From an uncultured Lachnospiraceae bacterium (GTDB lineage Bacteria; Bacillota; Clostridia; Lachnospirales; Lachnospiraceae): a DNA stretch of 64,000 bases. The notes below the pieces were generated by a model. It made no database searches. It saw only the letters and a list, made by a program, of their open reading frames with translations, and had not been told where the DNA came from. The translations under genes and the position numbers were made by a program. The stretch lies in contig CAJUHH010000005.1 in assembly GCA_910585965.1 (NCBI GenBank), positions 1 to 64,000 on the forward strand, given 5' to 3'. Positions within the stretch are counted from its first letter, which is position 1. The number at the start of each line of letters is the position of its first letter. Below, piece by piece: positions 43,256 to 52,457 of the stretch.

Positions 43256-44038
43256 ATGCTTAAGGGGTTATATACCGCATATACAGGTATGTTAAACGAG
43301 CAGCACAGAATGGATGTCATGACGAACAACCTGGCAAATGCGAATACCAACGGCTATAAAAAGGAAGGGGCTACCAGCCAGGCATTTAACGATGTGCTGG
43401 CTTATAAACTGAAGGATACATCGGAGACGGCCAGACTAACGAGGCAGTTGGGCGTAAATAATCTGGGCGTGAAAATCGGCGAGGGTTATACGGACTATTC
43501 CCAAGGGCCGATCAAGGGGACGGAGAATGAATTCGATCTTGCGCTGTCAGGGCCGGGATTTTTTGTCATATCTTATACAAACAGGAATAACGACAGTTCC
43601 CTGAAATATACGAGGGACGGGAGCTTTCGGATGGATACGCAGGGATATCTGGTGACGCATGACGGCGATTATGTGATCGGTACGAATAATGCCAGGATAC
43701 GTTTGGATCCTTTGCTGGATGTCAGGATAGATACCAGCGGCAATATTATGCAGGGGGAGGATAATGCGCCGGTGGCCCAGATATTGGTTCGTGATTTTCG
43801 GGATTATAATTACTTGGCAAAATATGGGGAGAATTATTACCAGCCAGTGGAAGGCGCGGCTTTCCAGGATGCGGAGGCAAAGATTTACCAGGGATATCTG
43901 GAGAGTTCCAATATTTCGGTTGTAACCGAAATGGTAAATATGATTAATATATCAAGGGCTTATGAAACGAATCAGAAAGTAATCCAGACATATGACAGCA
44001 CATTGGAAACTGCCGTTACTGAGATCGGCAGATTATAG
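43256..44038 (+). CDS. flhO: Flagellar basal-body rod protein, FlhO-like
   Basis: 260 residues of the FlgG/FlgF rod family. The N-terminal rod signature is LKGLYTAYTGMLNEQHRMDVMTNNLANANTNGYKKEG (read as two halves, TGMLNEQHRMDVMTNN and LANANTNGYKKEG). A central domain contains GPGFFVISYTNRN. The C-terminal coiled coil is SNISVVTEMVNMINISRAYE, then TNQKVIQTYDSTLE. It forms part of the rod linking basal body to hook, exported by the flagellar type III system without a signal peptide. It lies 24 bases after mbl and 13 before its paralogue. Confidence 0.88.
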   Translation: MLKGLYTAYTGMLNEQHRMDVMTNNLANANTNGYKKEGATSQAFNDVLAYKLKDTSETARLTRQLGVNNLGVKIGEGYTDYSQGPIKGTENEFDLALSGPGFFVISYTNRNNDSSLKYTRDGSFRMDTQGYLVTHDGDYVIGTNNARIRLDPLLDVRIDTSGNIMQGEDNAPVAQILVRDFRDYNYLAKYGENYYQPVEGAAFQDAEAKIYQGYLESSNISVVTEMVNMINISRAYETNQKVIQTYDSTLETAVTEIGRL

Positions 44039-44051
44039 GAGGGTTTAGGTT

Positions 44052-44870
44052 ATGGTTAGGAGTTTATGGTCTGCAGCGACGGGGATGAATGCACAACAGA
44101 CAAACGTAGATACGATTGCGAACAATCTGGCAAACGTGAATTCTGCCGGATATAAGTCCCAGGTTGCGCAGTTTAAATCGTTATTATATCAGACGCTGCA
44201 AACGGCTACGACGACGGCAAACGGCGATCCGAAACCGGTGACATCACAGGTCGGCCTGGGTGTAAGGACGGCTTCTATCAACCAGCTTTTTGGCCAGGGC
44301 AGTTTGCTCGCTTCGGAGAGCAAGACCGCGTTTGCAATCGAAGGGGATGGTTTCTTTGCTGTCCGTAATGCGAACGGGGAAATTAATTATACGAGAAACG
44401 GCGATTTTACATGGGCGACCGGGGGGACAAATCGGCTTATGCTGACGACTTCGGATGGGCTTCCGGTATTAAACACAGCAAATCAGCCGATTCAGCTGGC
44501 GGGCGATTTCATCACCAGCAGGATAACGATCAGCGCGGACGGCACGCTGATGTATCCCGATGAAAATAATAACCCTCAGTCGCTGGGAATGACGATAGGA
44601 GCTTTCCAGTTCAGGAATCCTTCGGGGCTGGAACGCCAAGGAGATACTTTATATGCAGCTACGGCGGCCAGCGGCGCGGTGATCAATGAAGCAACGAATC
44701 CGAACGTGCGGCGGAGCAAACTGGTGCAGGGATACTTGGAAGGATCCAACGTGAAGGTAGCGGATGAAATGGTAAATCTGATCGTAGCTCAGCGCGCATA
44801 TGAAATGAACTCCAAAGCGATAACGACTACCGACGAGATGCTTCAGCAGGCGAATAACCTGAAACGGTAA
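44052..44870 (+). CDS. flgG: Flagellar basal-body rod protein FlgG/FlhP-like
   Basis: 272 residues, paralogue of the preceding gene and closer to canonical FlgG. It starts VRSLWSAATGMNAQQTNVDT, then IANNLANVNSAGYKSQVAQF. The central domain is AIEGDGFFAVRNANGEINYT, and the conserved end is SNVKVADEMVNLIVAQRAYE followed by MNSKAITTTDEMLQQANNL. It forms the distal rod. By position it is B. subtilis FlhP. Co-transcribed with mbl and the rod-binding protein. Confidence 0.9.
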   Translation: MVRSLWSAATGMNAQQTNVDTIANNLANVNSAGYKSQVAQFKSLLYQTLQTATTTANGDPKPVTSQVGLGVRTASINQLFGQGSLLASESKTAFAIEGDGFFAVRNANGEINYTRNGDFTWATGGTNRLMLTTSDGLPVLNTANQPIQLAGDFITSRITISADGTLMYPDENNNPQSLGMTIGAFQFRNPSGLERQGDTLYAATAASGAVINEATNPNVRRSKLVQGYLEGSNVKVADEMVNLIVAQRAYEMNSKAITTTDEMLQQANNLKR

Positions 44871-44942
44871 AACGCCGGAGATGTGATAGAATAGCAAGGA
44901 ATGTGCATGCGCCCGGGCAGGGCGGGAAACGGAGGGTAGGTT

Positions 44943-45293
44943 ATGGACATAGGAAACGGTGTTTCTTCCGCATATGCCAATTATATATCGTCACAGGCTA
45001 CTTCTTCCAGATTGGATGGACAGATCAGGAAAAAGGATTATACCCAGTCTTCGGATGATGAACTGCTGGCGGTCTGCAAGGAGTTTGAGGCTTATTTTGT
45101 AGAGCAGATGTTTAAGGAAATGCAGAAAACGGTGGATGTCTTCAGCGATGGGGAATCCAATCCTAACGATACGCTGGTAGATTTTTTTAAGGATAATGCA
45201 TTGCAGGAACTGGCGAATACTTCAACGGAGAGAGAAGGACTGGGATTGGCACAGATGCTTTATGAGCAGATGAAGCGTAACTATAATTTGTAA
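44943..45293 (+). CDS. Rod-binding protein (FlgJ N-terminal domain)
   Basis: 116 residues comparable to the N-terminal, rod-capping half of FlgJ: DDELLAVCKEFEAYFVEQMF and FFKDNALQELANTSTEREGL. The muramidase half of proteobacterial FlgJ is absent, as in many Firmicutes. It likely assists rod assembly by the two preceding proteins. A terminator follows, closing the mbl cluster. Confidence 0.84.
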   Translation: MDIGNGVSSAYANYISSQATSSRLDGQIRKKDYTQSSDDELLAVCKEFEAYFVEQMFKEMQKTVDVFSDGESNPNDTLVDFFKDNALQELANTSTEREGLGLAQMLYEQMKRNYNL

Positions 45294-45328
45294 TATCAGT
45301 TTATAGTACCAACGATATTGACATACAT

Positions 45329-45357
45329 AAAAAGGCTGCTTATTCAGGCAGCCTTTT
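45329..45357 (+). terminator. Terminator of the mbl-flagellar rod cluster
   Basis: AAAGGCTGC and GCAGCCTTT around an 8-base loop, with flanking A and T runs. Confidence 0.78.
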
Positions 45358-45379
45358 GGTATTATGGGAAAATGGGAAA

Positions 45380-47626
45380 ATGGAACAGATAAAAGGTTAT
45401 GTGGAGCATATCATTTACCGCAACGATGATAACGGATATACCGTCATGAATCTGGTGGACGGGGAGGAAGAGATCATATGCGTAGGGAATTTCCGAACAG
45501 TGGACGAGGGCGAAACATTGGAAGTGTCCGGCAATTATACGGAGCATCCCTTGTATGGTATGCAGCTTAAGGCGGAGAGCTATCGCGTAGTGGAGCCGGA
45601 TGACGAGGCCGGCATGGAAAGATATCTGGCTTCCGGGGCGATTAAAGGAATCGGCGCGGCACTGGCATCGCGGATTATAAAAAAGTTTGGAAAAGACACG
45701 TTTCGGATTATTGAGGAAGAACCGGAGAGGCTTGCTGAAATAAAAGGGATCAGCGAGAAAAAGGCGAGGGAAATCGCGGTAAGGATGGAAGAAAAAAAAG
45801 ATATGCGCAGCGCTATGGTATTTCTGCAGAAGTATGGAATATCCGATACCATGGCGGTCAGGATATACAATACTTACGGCGAGAAAATTTACGGTGTTAT
45901 GAGGGAAAACCCATATCAGCTGGCAGAGGATGTGGGCGGCATCGGTTTTAAGGCCGCCGACGAGATTGCCCGTAAGGCCGGGATCCAGATGGACTCCGAT
46001 TACCGTATCAGAAGCGGTATTTTGTATGCCTTATCCCAGGCAATGGCGGAAGGGAATATCTATCTGCCGGATAACATATTGTTAGAAAGGTGTCAATTGC
46101 TGCTGGAAGTGGATAAAGAAGGGATAGAACCCCAGATCTCCAATCTGGCGATGGAAAAGAAAATCGTAGCAAAGCTGGCCGGGGAAAGGAGGATATACGC
46201 CGCTTCCGCTTATTATGAAGAACTAAATTGCGCGAAAATGCTGCACGATTTGAATATTTCCCTGTCACAGGACGGCGAGTGGGAAAAATTAGGGGAAAAA
46301 CGTGTCCAACAGCGTATCGGCATACTGGAAGAGGCGCAGGGGATTCGGCTGGATGAACTGCAAAGGCGTGCGGTGGTGGAAAGCATAAAAAACGGGATTA
46401 TGATTTTGACTGGCGGCCCCGGCACGGGAAAGACGACGACGATCAATACCATCATTGGATATTTTGCAGAAGAGGGGATGGATATTCTGCTGGCGGCTCC
46501 GACGGGGCGGGCAGCAAAACGGATGACGGAAGCGACAGGATATGAAGCAAAGACCATTCACAGGATGCTGGAATTGAACGGTGCTTCCGTAGAAGAGAAG
46601 AGGCTGGCAAAATTTGAAAGAAATGAAGAAAATCCGCTGGAAGCGGACGTTATTATTATAGATGAGATGTCCATGGTAGACATCCATTTGTTCCAGGCAT
46701 TGCTGAAAGCGATTATGCCGGGAACAAGACTGGTCATGGCAGGAGATATCAATCAGCTGCCTTCGGTAGGGCCGGGGCAGGTGCTGAAAGATCTGATCGA
46801 CAGCGGATGTTTTCCAAAGGTAATGCTGCAAAAAATTTTCCGACAGGCGGAAGAAAGCGACATTGTAGTGAATGCCCATCGGATCCACGAAGGAAAAAAC
46901 ATTGCATTGGATAATAAAAGCATGGACTTTTTTTTCCTGGAAAGAAATGATGTCAATGTGATCTATAAGCATATGATCCAGTTGATCCGTGAAAAACTTC
47001 CCCCTTATGTCCATGCCGGAAGTTATGACATACAAGTGCTGACCCCGATGAGGAAGGGGAGCCTGGGGGTTGAAACGCTGAACGGGATTCTCCAGCAGTA
47101 TTTGAATCCTCCTGATGCATCCAAAGAAGAACATCCTTATGGCAGCGGGCTGTTCCGCGTAGGAGATAAGGTGATGCAGATCAAGAACAATTACCAGATG
47201 GAATGGGAGGTTGTGAGCAAATACGGCATTCCGGTAGACAAAGGGCTGGGCGTATTTAATGGGGATATAGGGATCGTGAGGGAAATCAATGAATTTTCCC
47301 AGGAACTGGTCGTGGAATTTGATGAGTGCCGACGGGTGTCTTATCCTTTTCATCAGCTGGACGAGATCGAGCTGGCTTACGCGGTGACGATCCATAAATC
47401 CCAGGGCAGCGAATACCCAGCTGTGATTATGCCCCTTTTATCCGGGCCGAAGATGCTGATGAACAGGAATCTCCTGTACACAGGGGTGACGCGCGCAAAA
47501 TATTGCGTCACGATTCTTGGAAGCAGACAGGTGGTGGGGGATATGATTGCCAATGAGAGCCAGAATGGACGGTATACCAGTTTATGCGACAGAATCAGGG
47601 AAATGATACTGCCGGACCGTATGTAG
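45380..47626 (+). CDS. recD2: ATP-dependent 5'-3' DNA helicase RecD2
   Basis: SF1B helicase of 748 residues, stand-alone RecD without RecBC, involved in DNA repair and fork stability. An N-terminal beta-barrel starts MEQIKGYVEHIIYRNDDNGY. It is followed by helix-hairpin-helix repeats (GAIKGIGAALASRII, AEIKGISEKKAREIA, DVGGIGFKAADEIA). The helicase core has Walker A ILTGGPGTGKTTTINTII (about 341-358), Walker B IIIDEMSMVD (about 429-438) and a C-terminal UvrD-like motif AVTIHKSQGSEYPAVIMP. I chose ATG 45380; upstream codons belong to the terminator. Confidence 0.95.
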   Translation: MEQIKGYVEHIIYRNDDNGYTVMNLVDGEEEIICVGNFRTVDEGETLEVSGNYTEHPLYGMQLKAESYRVVEPDDEAGMERYLASGAIKGIGAALASRIIKKFGKDTFRIIEEEPERLAEIKGISEKKAREIAVRMEEKKDMRSAMVFLQKYGISDTMAVRIYNTYGEKIYGVMRENPYQLAEDVGGIGFKAADEIARKAGIQMDSDYRIRSGILYALSQAMAEGNIYLPDNILLERCQLLLEVDKEGIEPQISNLAMEKKIVAKLAGERRIYAASAYYEELNCAKMLHDLNISLSQDGEWEKLGEKRVQQRIGILEEAQGIRLDELQRRAVVESIKNGIMILTGGPGTGKTTTINTIIGYFAEEGMDILLAAPTGRAAKRMTEATGYEAKTIHRMLELNGASVEEKRLAKFERNEENPLEADVIIIDEMSMVDIHLFQALLKAIMPGTRLVMAGDINQLPSVGPGQVLKDLIDSGCFPKVMLQKIFRQAEESDIVVNAHRIHEGKNIALDNKSMDFFFLERNDVNVIYKHMIQLIREKLPPYVHAGSYDIQVLTPMRKGSLGVETLNGILQQYLNPPDASKEEHPYGSGLFRVGDKVMQIKNNYQMEWEVVSKYGIPVDKGLGVFNGDIGIVREINEFSQELVVEFDECRRVSYPFHQLDEIELAYAVTIHKSQGSEYPAVIMPLLSGPKMLMNRNLLYTGVTRAKYCVTILGSRQVVGDMIANESQNGRYTSLCDRIREMILPDRM

Positions 47627-47657
47627 ACTCCTGCCCGGAGAGGCATGACGGAGGAAA

Positions 47658-48377
47658 ATGAAGAGAAAATATGGAATAGCGGAAATCGTTCTGGATCTGG
47701 CCTTCCCGCCCAGATGCCCGGTCTGTGATCAGATCATTCCATTCCGGGGTGGAGATATCTGCGGGAAATGCCTGGAAAAGCTAAAGCCGATCAACGGCCC
47801 GATCTGCATGAAATGCGGGAAACCGTTGAAAGAAGAGGATGAATACTGCTTTGACTGCAAAACAAAAAAGCATTTGTACAAACAAGGGGTCAGCGTGTTT
47901 GAATACCGCGATATCGCGCCTTCCATTTATCGTTTCAAATATGGAGGAAGGCAGGAATATGCCTTTTTTTTCGGGCGATGCATGGCTTGGAAGCTGGAAG
48001 GGCGGATAAAACAATGGAAAGCGGAGGCGTTGGTGCCGATACCGATTCATCCATCCAGAAAAAGGCAGAGAGGTTATAATCAGGCCGAATTGCTGGCGAA
48101 GGTAATTTCTGCCAGGACAGGGGTGCCGATGCGCTGTGATATCGTGGCAAGAAGGAAGAAAACGACACCGCAAAAGGGGTTGGATGACGTGGAGAGACAA
48201 AATAATTTGAAAAGGGCTTTTAAAATTCTGAAAAATGATGTAAAATTAAGTACGATTGTAATTATTGATGATATATATACAACGGGAAGTACGGTTGACG
48301 CTATGACTGCCACATTGCAGACGGCAGGGGTAAAAAATATTTACTATGCGGCGCTGGCAATCGGCCGGGGACAATGA
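47658..48377 (+). CDS. ComF family protein (phosphoribosyltransferase fold)
   Basis: 239 residues with an N-terminal zinc module (PRCPVCDQIIPF, then CGKCLEKL, CMKCGKPL and CFDC) and a C-terminal phosphoribosyltransferase fold with the PRPP loop TIVIIDDIYTTGSTVDAM (about 198-215). ComFC-like proteins act in natural transformation, probably with ComFA on incoming single-stranded DNA. No comFA helicase gene is adjacent here. It follows recD2 by 31 bases, so the two DNA-handling genes may share a transcript. Confidence 0.93.
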   Translation: MKRKYGIAEIVLDLAFPPRCPVCDQIIPFRGGDICGKCLEKLKPINGPICMKCGKPLKEEDEYCFDCKTKKHLYKQGVSVFEYRDIAPSIYRFKYGGRQEYAFFFGRCMAWKLEGRIKQWKAEALVPIPIHPSRKRQRGYNQAELLAKVISARTGVPMRCDIVARRKKTTPQKGLDDVERQNNLKRAFKILKNDVKLSTIVIIDDIYTTGSTVDAMTATLQTAGVKNIYYAALAIGRGQ

Positions 48378-48393
48378 ATGGGAGGTTTTATAT

Positions 48394-48801
48394 ATGGATG
48401 TACGTAATTGTAAAAAGTGCGGAAGAATGTTCAACTATGCGATGGGGCCTGTCGTATGCCCGAGGTGCAGGGAAGACTTGGAAGAAAAATTCCAGGAGGT
48501 AAAGAAATATGTATATGAGCACCAGGGATGCGGCATTCAGGAAGTATCCGAAGAGTGCGAGGTTTCCACCCAGCAGATCAAACAGTGGCTGAGAGAGGAA
48601 CGCCTGGAATTTTCATCGGATTCCCAGGTGCTGATAAACTGTGAAAAGTGCGGCTCGCCGATCCGCAGCGGGCGTTTCTGCGATAAGTGCAAGAACGACA
48701 TGACACATAATCTGCAAAGCGCGTATAAGAAAGCTACTGTGACAGTCCAGAAGCCGAAGGAGTCGAAGGATAATCCGAAAATGCGTTTTTTGGATCACTA
48801 G
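48394..48801 (+). CDS. YvyF-like flagellar operon protein
   Basis: 135 residues, ATG 48394 behind GGAGG. An N-terminal zinc-ribbon MDVRNCKKCGRMFNYAMGP and VCPRCREDLEEKF is followed by a helix-turn-helix-like middle (IQEVSEECEVSTQQIKQWLR) and a second zinc pair (CEKCGSPI, CDKCKND). B. subtilis yvyF sits after comFC and before flgM, and this gene has the same place after comF. It may regulate flagellar genes; evidence is position and family only. No flgM or flgK follows here. Confidence 0.84.
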   Translation: MDVRNCKKCGRMFNYAMGPVVCPRCREDLEEKFQEVKKYVYEHQGCGIQEVSEECEVSTQQIKQWLREERLEFSSDSQVLINCEKCGSPIRSGRFCDKCKNDMTHNLQSAYKKATVTVQKPKESKDNPKMRFLDH

Positions 48802-48814
48802 GAGAAGCGGTTTT

Positions 48815-49204
48815 ATGTTGAATCAGGAAAGAATCATTTTGATGACAAAAATGGCATCATATGAGGAGAACGAAGGGAAAAAAAATAATTTGATTATGAA
48901 TTATTTCCGGGGGGACTATGTATGGCTGCAGGTATTGAAATCCTTTGTCTGCGGTACCATTGCGTTCGGAGTGGTATTCGGAATGTATGTTTTTTATGAT
49001 TTCGAATTTTTCATGATGGACATTTATAAAATGGATCTGATGGAATTCGGTAAGTCCGTTTTGATGAAATATTTACTTGCAATAGGAATATATTCGGTAG
49101 TGTCTTATGCGATATATTGCTATCGGTATGCCAAAGCAAAAAACGGCGTAAGGCTGTATATGAACAATTTGCGCAGGCTTGCCAGCATGTATGATAAAAC
49201 ATAA
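48815..49204 (+). CDS. Membrane protein of unknown function, two helices
   Basis: 129 residues not recognised. It has a soluble N-terminus of about 35 residues and two hydrophobic segments (near 42-62, SFVCGTIAFGVVFGMYVFYD, and near 83-103, YLLAIGIYSVVSYAIYCYR). A basic tail ends it. It has AGGAGAAG ahead of the start and lies in a run of genes leading to cdaA, 33 bases before the larger membrane protein. Confidence 0.78.
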   Translation: MLNQERIILMTKMASYEENEGKKNNLIMNYFRGDYVWLQVLKSFVCGTIAFGVVFGMYVFYDFEFFMMDIYKMDLMEFGKSVLMKYLLAIGIYSVVSYAIYCYRYAKAKNGVRLYMNNLRRLASMYDKT

Positions 49205-49237
49205 AACAGGGTCGAAACGCCCTGAAAGGAAGTTACT

Positions 49238-50212
49238 ATGACATCATTACTTGTTGCGAAACAATATTTAAAAAAGTTTTACGGGAGATATGAAGTTTAT
49301 CTCGTGCCTCTCTGGAAATTTTTGCTCGCTTTCATAAGCCTGATGCTGATCAATGGGAAGCTTGGGTTTATGGAAAGGATCGACAGGATGACGATCGTGC
49401 TCATTGCAGCATTGATGTGTTCTTTTATGCCGATGAATTTTATAATTATTGTTGCAGCGGCGTTTGTGCTGCTGCACGTATATGCTTTATCTTTGGAATG
49501 CGCGGTTGTCGTGCTGGCGGCATTCCTGCTCATGTTTTTGCTTTATTTCCGTTTTTCGCCGAAGGACACGGCGGTGGTGTTGCTGACACCCATATGCTTC
49601 TGGATGCATATACCTTATACAATACCGATTGCGATGGGACTTCTGGGTTCCCCGGCTTCTGCGGTGTCAGTGGCCTGCGGAACGGTGGCATATTATTTGA
49701 TCGCTTACGTGAATGAAAGCACGACGACGCTCATATCCATGGAAGCGGAGGAAATTACTACAAAGTTCCGCTTTATCATTGACGGTATGCTGGATAACCG
49801 CACGATGGTGGTGACGGCGGCTGTTTTTGCAATTACGCTGATTCTTGTATACTTGATCCGGCGGCTTTCCGTTGACCATTCATGGACGATCGCCATCGTG
49901 GCTGGATCTTTGGTAAATATTATGCTTCTTCTGGTCGGCGATTTGATGTTTGATACCAATGTTGCCATCGGGGGAGTGATCCTTGGCACGGCGGCAGCGG
50001 CATTAATTGCGACAGTCATACAGTTTTTTGCATTTAATGTGGATTATGGCCGGACAGAAAAAGTGCAGTTTGAGGACGACGAATATTACTATTATGTAAA
50101 AGCAGTGCCCAAAGTGACGGTTGCCACGCCGGAGCGCAAGGTGAAGAAGATTAACCAGCCTAAGAAGGCACGTTCTTCACAGAAAGGCTTGGAGGGGAAA
50201 AAAACAGGCTAA
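49238..50212 (+). CDS. Polytopic membrane protein of unknown function next to cdaA
   Basis: 324 residues, not assigned. About eight hydrophobic helices span residues 20-270. They are followed by a cytosolic tail with an acidic, tyrosine-rich stretch (FEDDEYYYYVKAVPKV) and a very basic end (RKVKKINQPKKARSSQKGLE). No transporter signature is visible. It lies 62 bases ahead of cdaA, in the place where a c-di-AMP-linked membrane partner could sit, but the link is only positional. Confidence 0.8.
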   Translation: MTSLLVAKQYLKKFYGRYEVYLVPLWKFLLAFISLMLINGKLGFMERIDRMTIVLIAALMCSFMPMNFIIIVAAAFVLLHVYALSLECAVVVLAAFLLMFLLYFRFSPKDTAVVLLTPICFWMHIPYTIPIAMGLLGSPASAVSVACGTVAYYLIAYVNESTTTLISMEAEEITTKFRFIIDGMLDNRTMVVTAAVFAITLILVYLIRRLSVDHSWTIAIVAGSLVNIMLLLVGDLMFDTNVAIGGVILGTAAAALIATVIQFFAFNVDYGRTEKVQFEDDEYYYYVKAVPKVTVATPERKVKKINQPKKARSSQKGLEGKKTG

Positions 50213-50274
50213 TAAACAGGCCGATAGAATGATAATGGTGAAATGATATTATTTTAAGACTGGAATGATTTAAA

Positions 50275-51147
50275 ATGCAGCAGATTCAAGAATTTATGGA
50301 CACATATTTCAGACGTATGCCGGACATCCGATGGACTGACATTGCGGAGATCATTATATTATCCTTCGTTGTGTACAGTATTTTGGTGTGGGTAAAAAAT
50401 ACAAAAGCGTGGTCGCTGCTGAAGGGTGTTGTTGTAATCGCCGTATTCTGGCTGATAGCGGCAATTTTTGATATGGAAACAATTCTATGGATTGCTGAGA
50501 ATCTGGTGAATATAGCTTCTACGATAATCATAGTGATTCTGCAGCCGGAGCTGCGCAAGGCGATGGAGGAGCTGGGCAGGAAAAATTTCCTTGCTTCCTT
50601 GCTGCCGTTTGATTCTGGAAAGGCGGAATCCGGCCTTTTTTCTGACCGTACGATCAATGAAATTACGAAAGCCTGTGTAGAGATGGGAAAGGTAAAAACA
50701 GGGGCGCTTATTGTAATCCAGAAATCGCAGCCTCTGGCCGAGTACGAGAGAACAGGGATCGATATTGACGGTGTTGTCACCAGTCAGCTTTTGATCAATA
50801 TTTTTGAACATAATACGCCGTTGCATGACGGCGCTGTTATTATACGCGGAAACAGGGTGACTTCCGCAACATGTTATCTGCCGTTGTCCGATAATATGCT
50901 GTTAAGCAAGGAACTGGGTACAAGACATAGAGCCGGCGTGGGGATTTCAGAAGTGACAGATTCCATGACAGTGATCGTATCCGAGGAAACAGGGAGGATC
51001 AGCATCGCTTATGAAGGGAATCTGGAAAGGAACCTGGATGGGGATACATTAAAAGAAAGGCTGCGCGAGATCCAGGGAAAACCGGCAGAAGGAAAGCGGC
51101 GTAAGCTTTGGAAGGGAAGGGAAAAGAATGAAAAAGAAACTGACTGA
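50275..51147 (+). CDS. cdaA: Diadenylate cyclase CdaA
   Basis: Makes c-di-AMP from two ATP; c-di-AMP controls potassium and osmolyte uptake and wall homeostasis in Firmicutes. Of 290 residues, three N-terminal transmembrane helices (about 20-100) are followed by the DAC domain with motifs LHDGAVIIRGNRV (about 182-194) and RHRAGVGISEVTDS (about 217-230), both intact. It overlaps cdaR by 20 bases. The cdaA-cdaR-glmM order is the standard one in Firmicutes. Confidence 0.96.
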   Translation: MQQIQEFMDTYFRRMPDIRWTDIAEIIILSFVVYSILVWVKNTKAWSLLKGVVVIAVFWLIAAIFDMETILWIAENLVNIASTIIIVILQPELRKAMEELGRKNFLASLLPFDSGKAESGLFSDRTINEITKACVEMGKVKTGALIVIQKSQPLAEYERTGIDIDGVVTSQLLINIFEHNTPLHDGAVIIRGNRVTSATCYLPLSDNMLLSKELGTRHRAGVGISEVTDSMTVIVSEETGRISIAYEGNLERNLDGDTLKERLREIQGKPAEGKRRKLWKGREKNEKETD

Positions 51148-52411
51148 CAATCTTGGGCTGAAAATAGGCTCCGTTCTTTTTGCCGCTCTTTTATGGCTTC
51201 TTGTAACAAATATAAACAATCCGGCGACTACCCGCAGGGTGAACAACGTCAGGGTGTCGATTATTAACGCGGAAGTCCTTACCAGCCAGGGAAAAATGTA
51301 TGAGGTGCTGGATGGTTCCGATGTGCTTGATTATGTGGCGATTACAGGGCCGAAAACAGTGATGAACAATATAAGCGGCGGCGATCTTGTCGCCATAGCG
51401 GATATGAATAAACTGACTGCGGATAATACGATTCCGATTGAGCTGTCTACGGTGCAGTACAATGAAAGCCTGGACAGCATTCGGGCAAGTTCGGGCGTAG
51501 TAAAACTGAAGGTGGAAGACCGCAAAAGCATTTCCATTCCTTTGAAAGCAGAAACATCGGGGACTTTGCAGGAGGGTTATATCGTGGGCGATGTAACAAC
51601 GGACCAGAACTTAGTGAGGGTGTCTGGGCCTGAGTCGATAATTTCCATGATCGAGACGGCTGAAGTGAGCGTGGGAATTACAGGGTTTACCGGAGATATT
51701 GGAACAAACGCAGAAATAAAGCTGTATGATGCCAATGGCGAAGAGGTGTCTAAGGATAAGCTGACGATGAATATCAATACAGTAGGCGTTAATGTGGAAA
51801 TTCTTGGAACGAAGTCGATACCTCTCCGATTTGCGTATTCGGGAACGCCAGCCAACGGTTATAGGGCGACAGGCATAGTGAGCAGTTCCCCTGAAAGTGT
51901 TTTGCTGGCGGGCAAAGGAAGCGTGCTGAGGAATTTATCAGTCATTGAAATACCGGATACAGAGGTGGATATTACTGGGGCGACCGGGGATGTAACGGCA
52001 ATGGTTGACATCCGGCCTTATCTTTCGGGAAGCGTGGAGATGGCCGATGCAGGATTTGACGGAAATGTGTCTGTGACAGTAAAGGTAGAACAGGAAGTTA
52101 CGAGGAGCATTACTATTTCAGAAAGCAATATTGTGATCGAAAACCTTCCGGAGCAATACGAAGGAGTGATTTCCACTTACGAAGAAGAATTCCCTATACA
52201 GGTAAGAGGGCTGGCAGAGGAAGTAAATGCGCTGGATGCAAGCCAGATCAGGGGAGTGGTCGATATTGGCCGATTGCTGGAAACGGGTGTGATAGAAGAA
52301 CTGGGAGAAGGGTATTATGACGTTAACCTTTCGTTCAATTTGCCGGATACCGTGAGTCTGCGCGAGAATATAACGGTGAGACTGAATATACGGGAACGGA
52401 ATAATGAATGA
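51128..52411 (+). CDS. cdaR: CdaR, YbbR-domain regulator of CdaA
   Basis: 427 residues: one N-terminal membrane helix (NLGLKIGSVLFAALLWLLV) followed by four extracellular YbbR repeats (about 45-420, each with a pattern like SIPLKAETSGTLQEGY or SIPLRFAYSGTPANGY). It binds and tunes CdaA from outside the membrane. This CdaR is unrelated to the sugar-diacid regulator type at 22445. Its start lies inside the end of cdaA, and its stop is 46 bases ahead of glmM. Confidence 0.94.
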   Translation: MKKKLTDNLGLKIGSVLFAALLWLLVTNINNPATTRRVNNVRVSIINAEVLTSQGKMYEVLDGSDVLDYVAITGPKTVMNNISGGDLVAIADMNKLTADNTIPIELSTVQYNESLDSIRASSGVVKLKVEDRKSISIPLKAETSGTLQEGYIVGDVTTDQNLVRVSGPESIISMIETAEVSVGITGFTGDIGTNAEIKLYDANGEEVSKDKLTMNINTVGVNVEILGTKSIPLRFAYSGTPANGYRATGIVSSSPESVLLAGKGSVLRNLSVIEIPDTEVDITGATGDVTAMVDIRPYLSGSVEMADAGFDGNVSVTVKVEQEVTRSITISESNIVIENLPEQYEGVISTYEEEFPIQVRGLAEEVNALDASQIRGVVDIGRLLETGVIEELGEGYYDVNLSFNLPDTVSLRENITVRLNIRERNNE

Positions 52412-52457
52412 TAAACGGCAAGCGGACAGTAAAGAAGGAGCAGAAAGGAGCGCTTAT

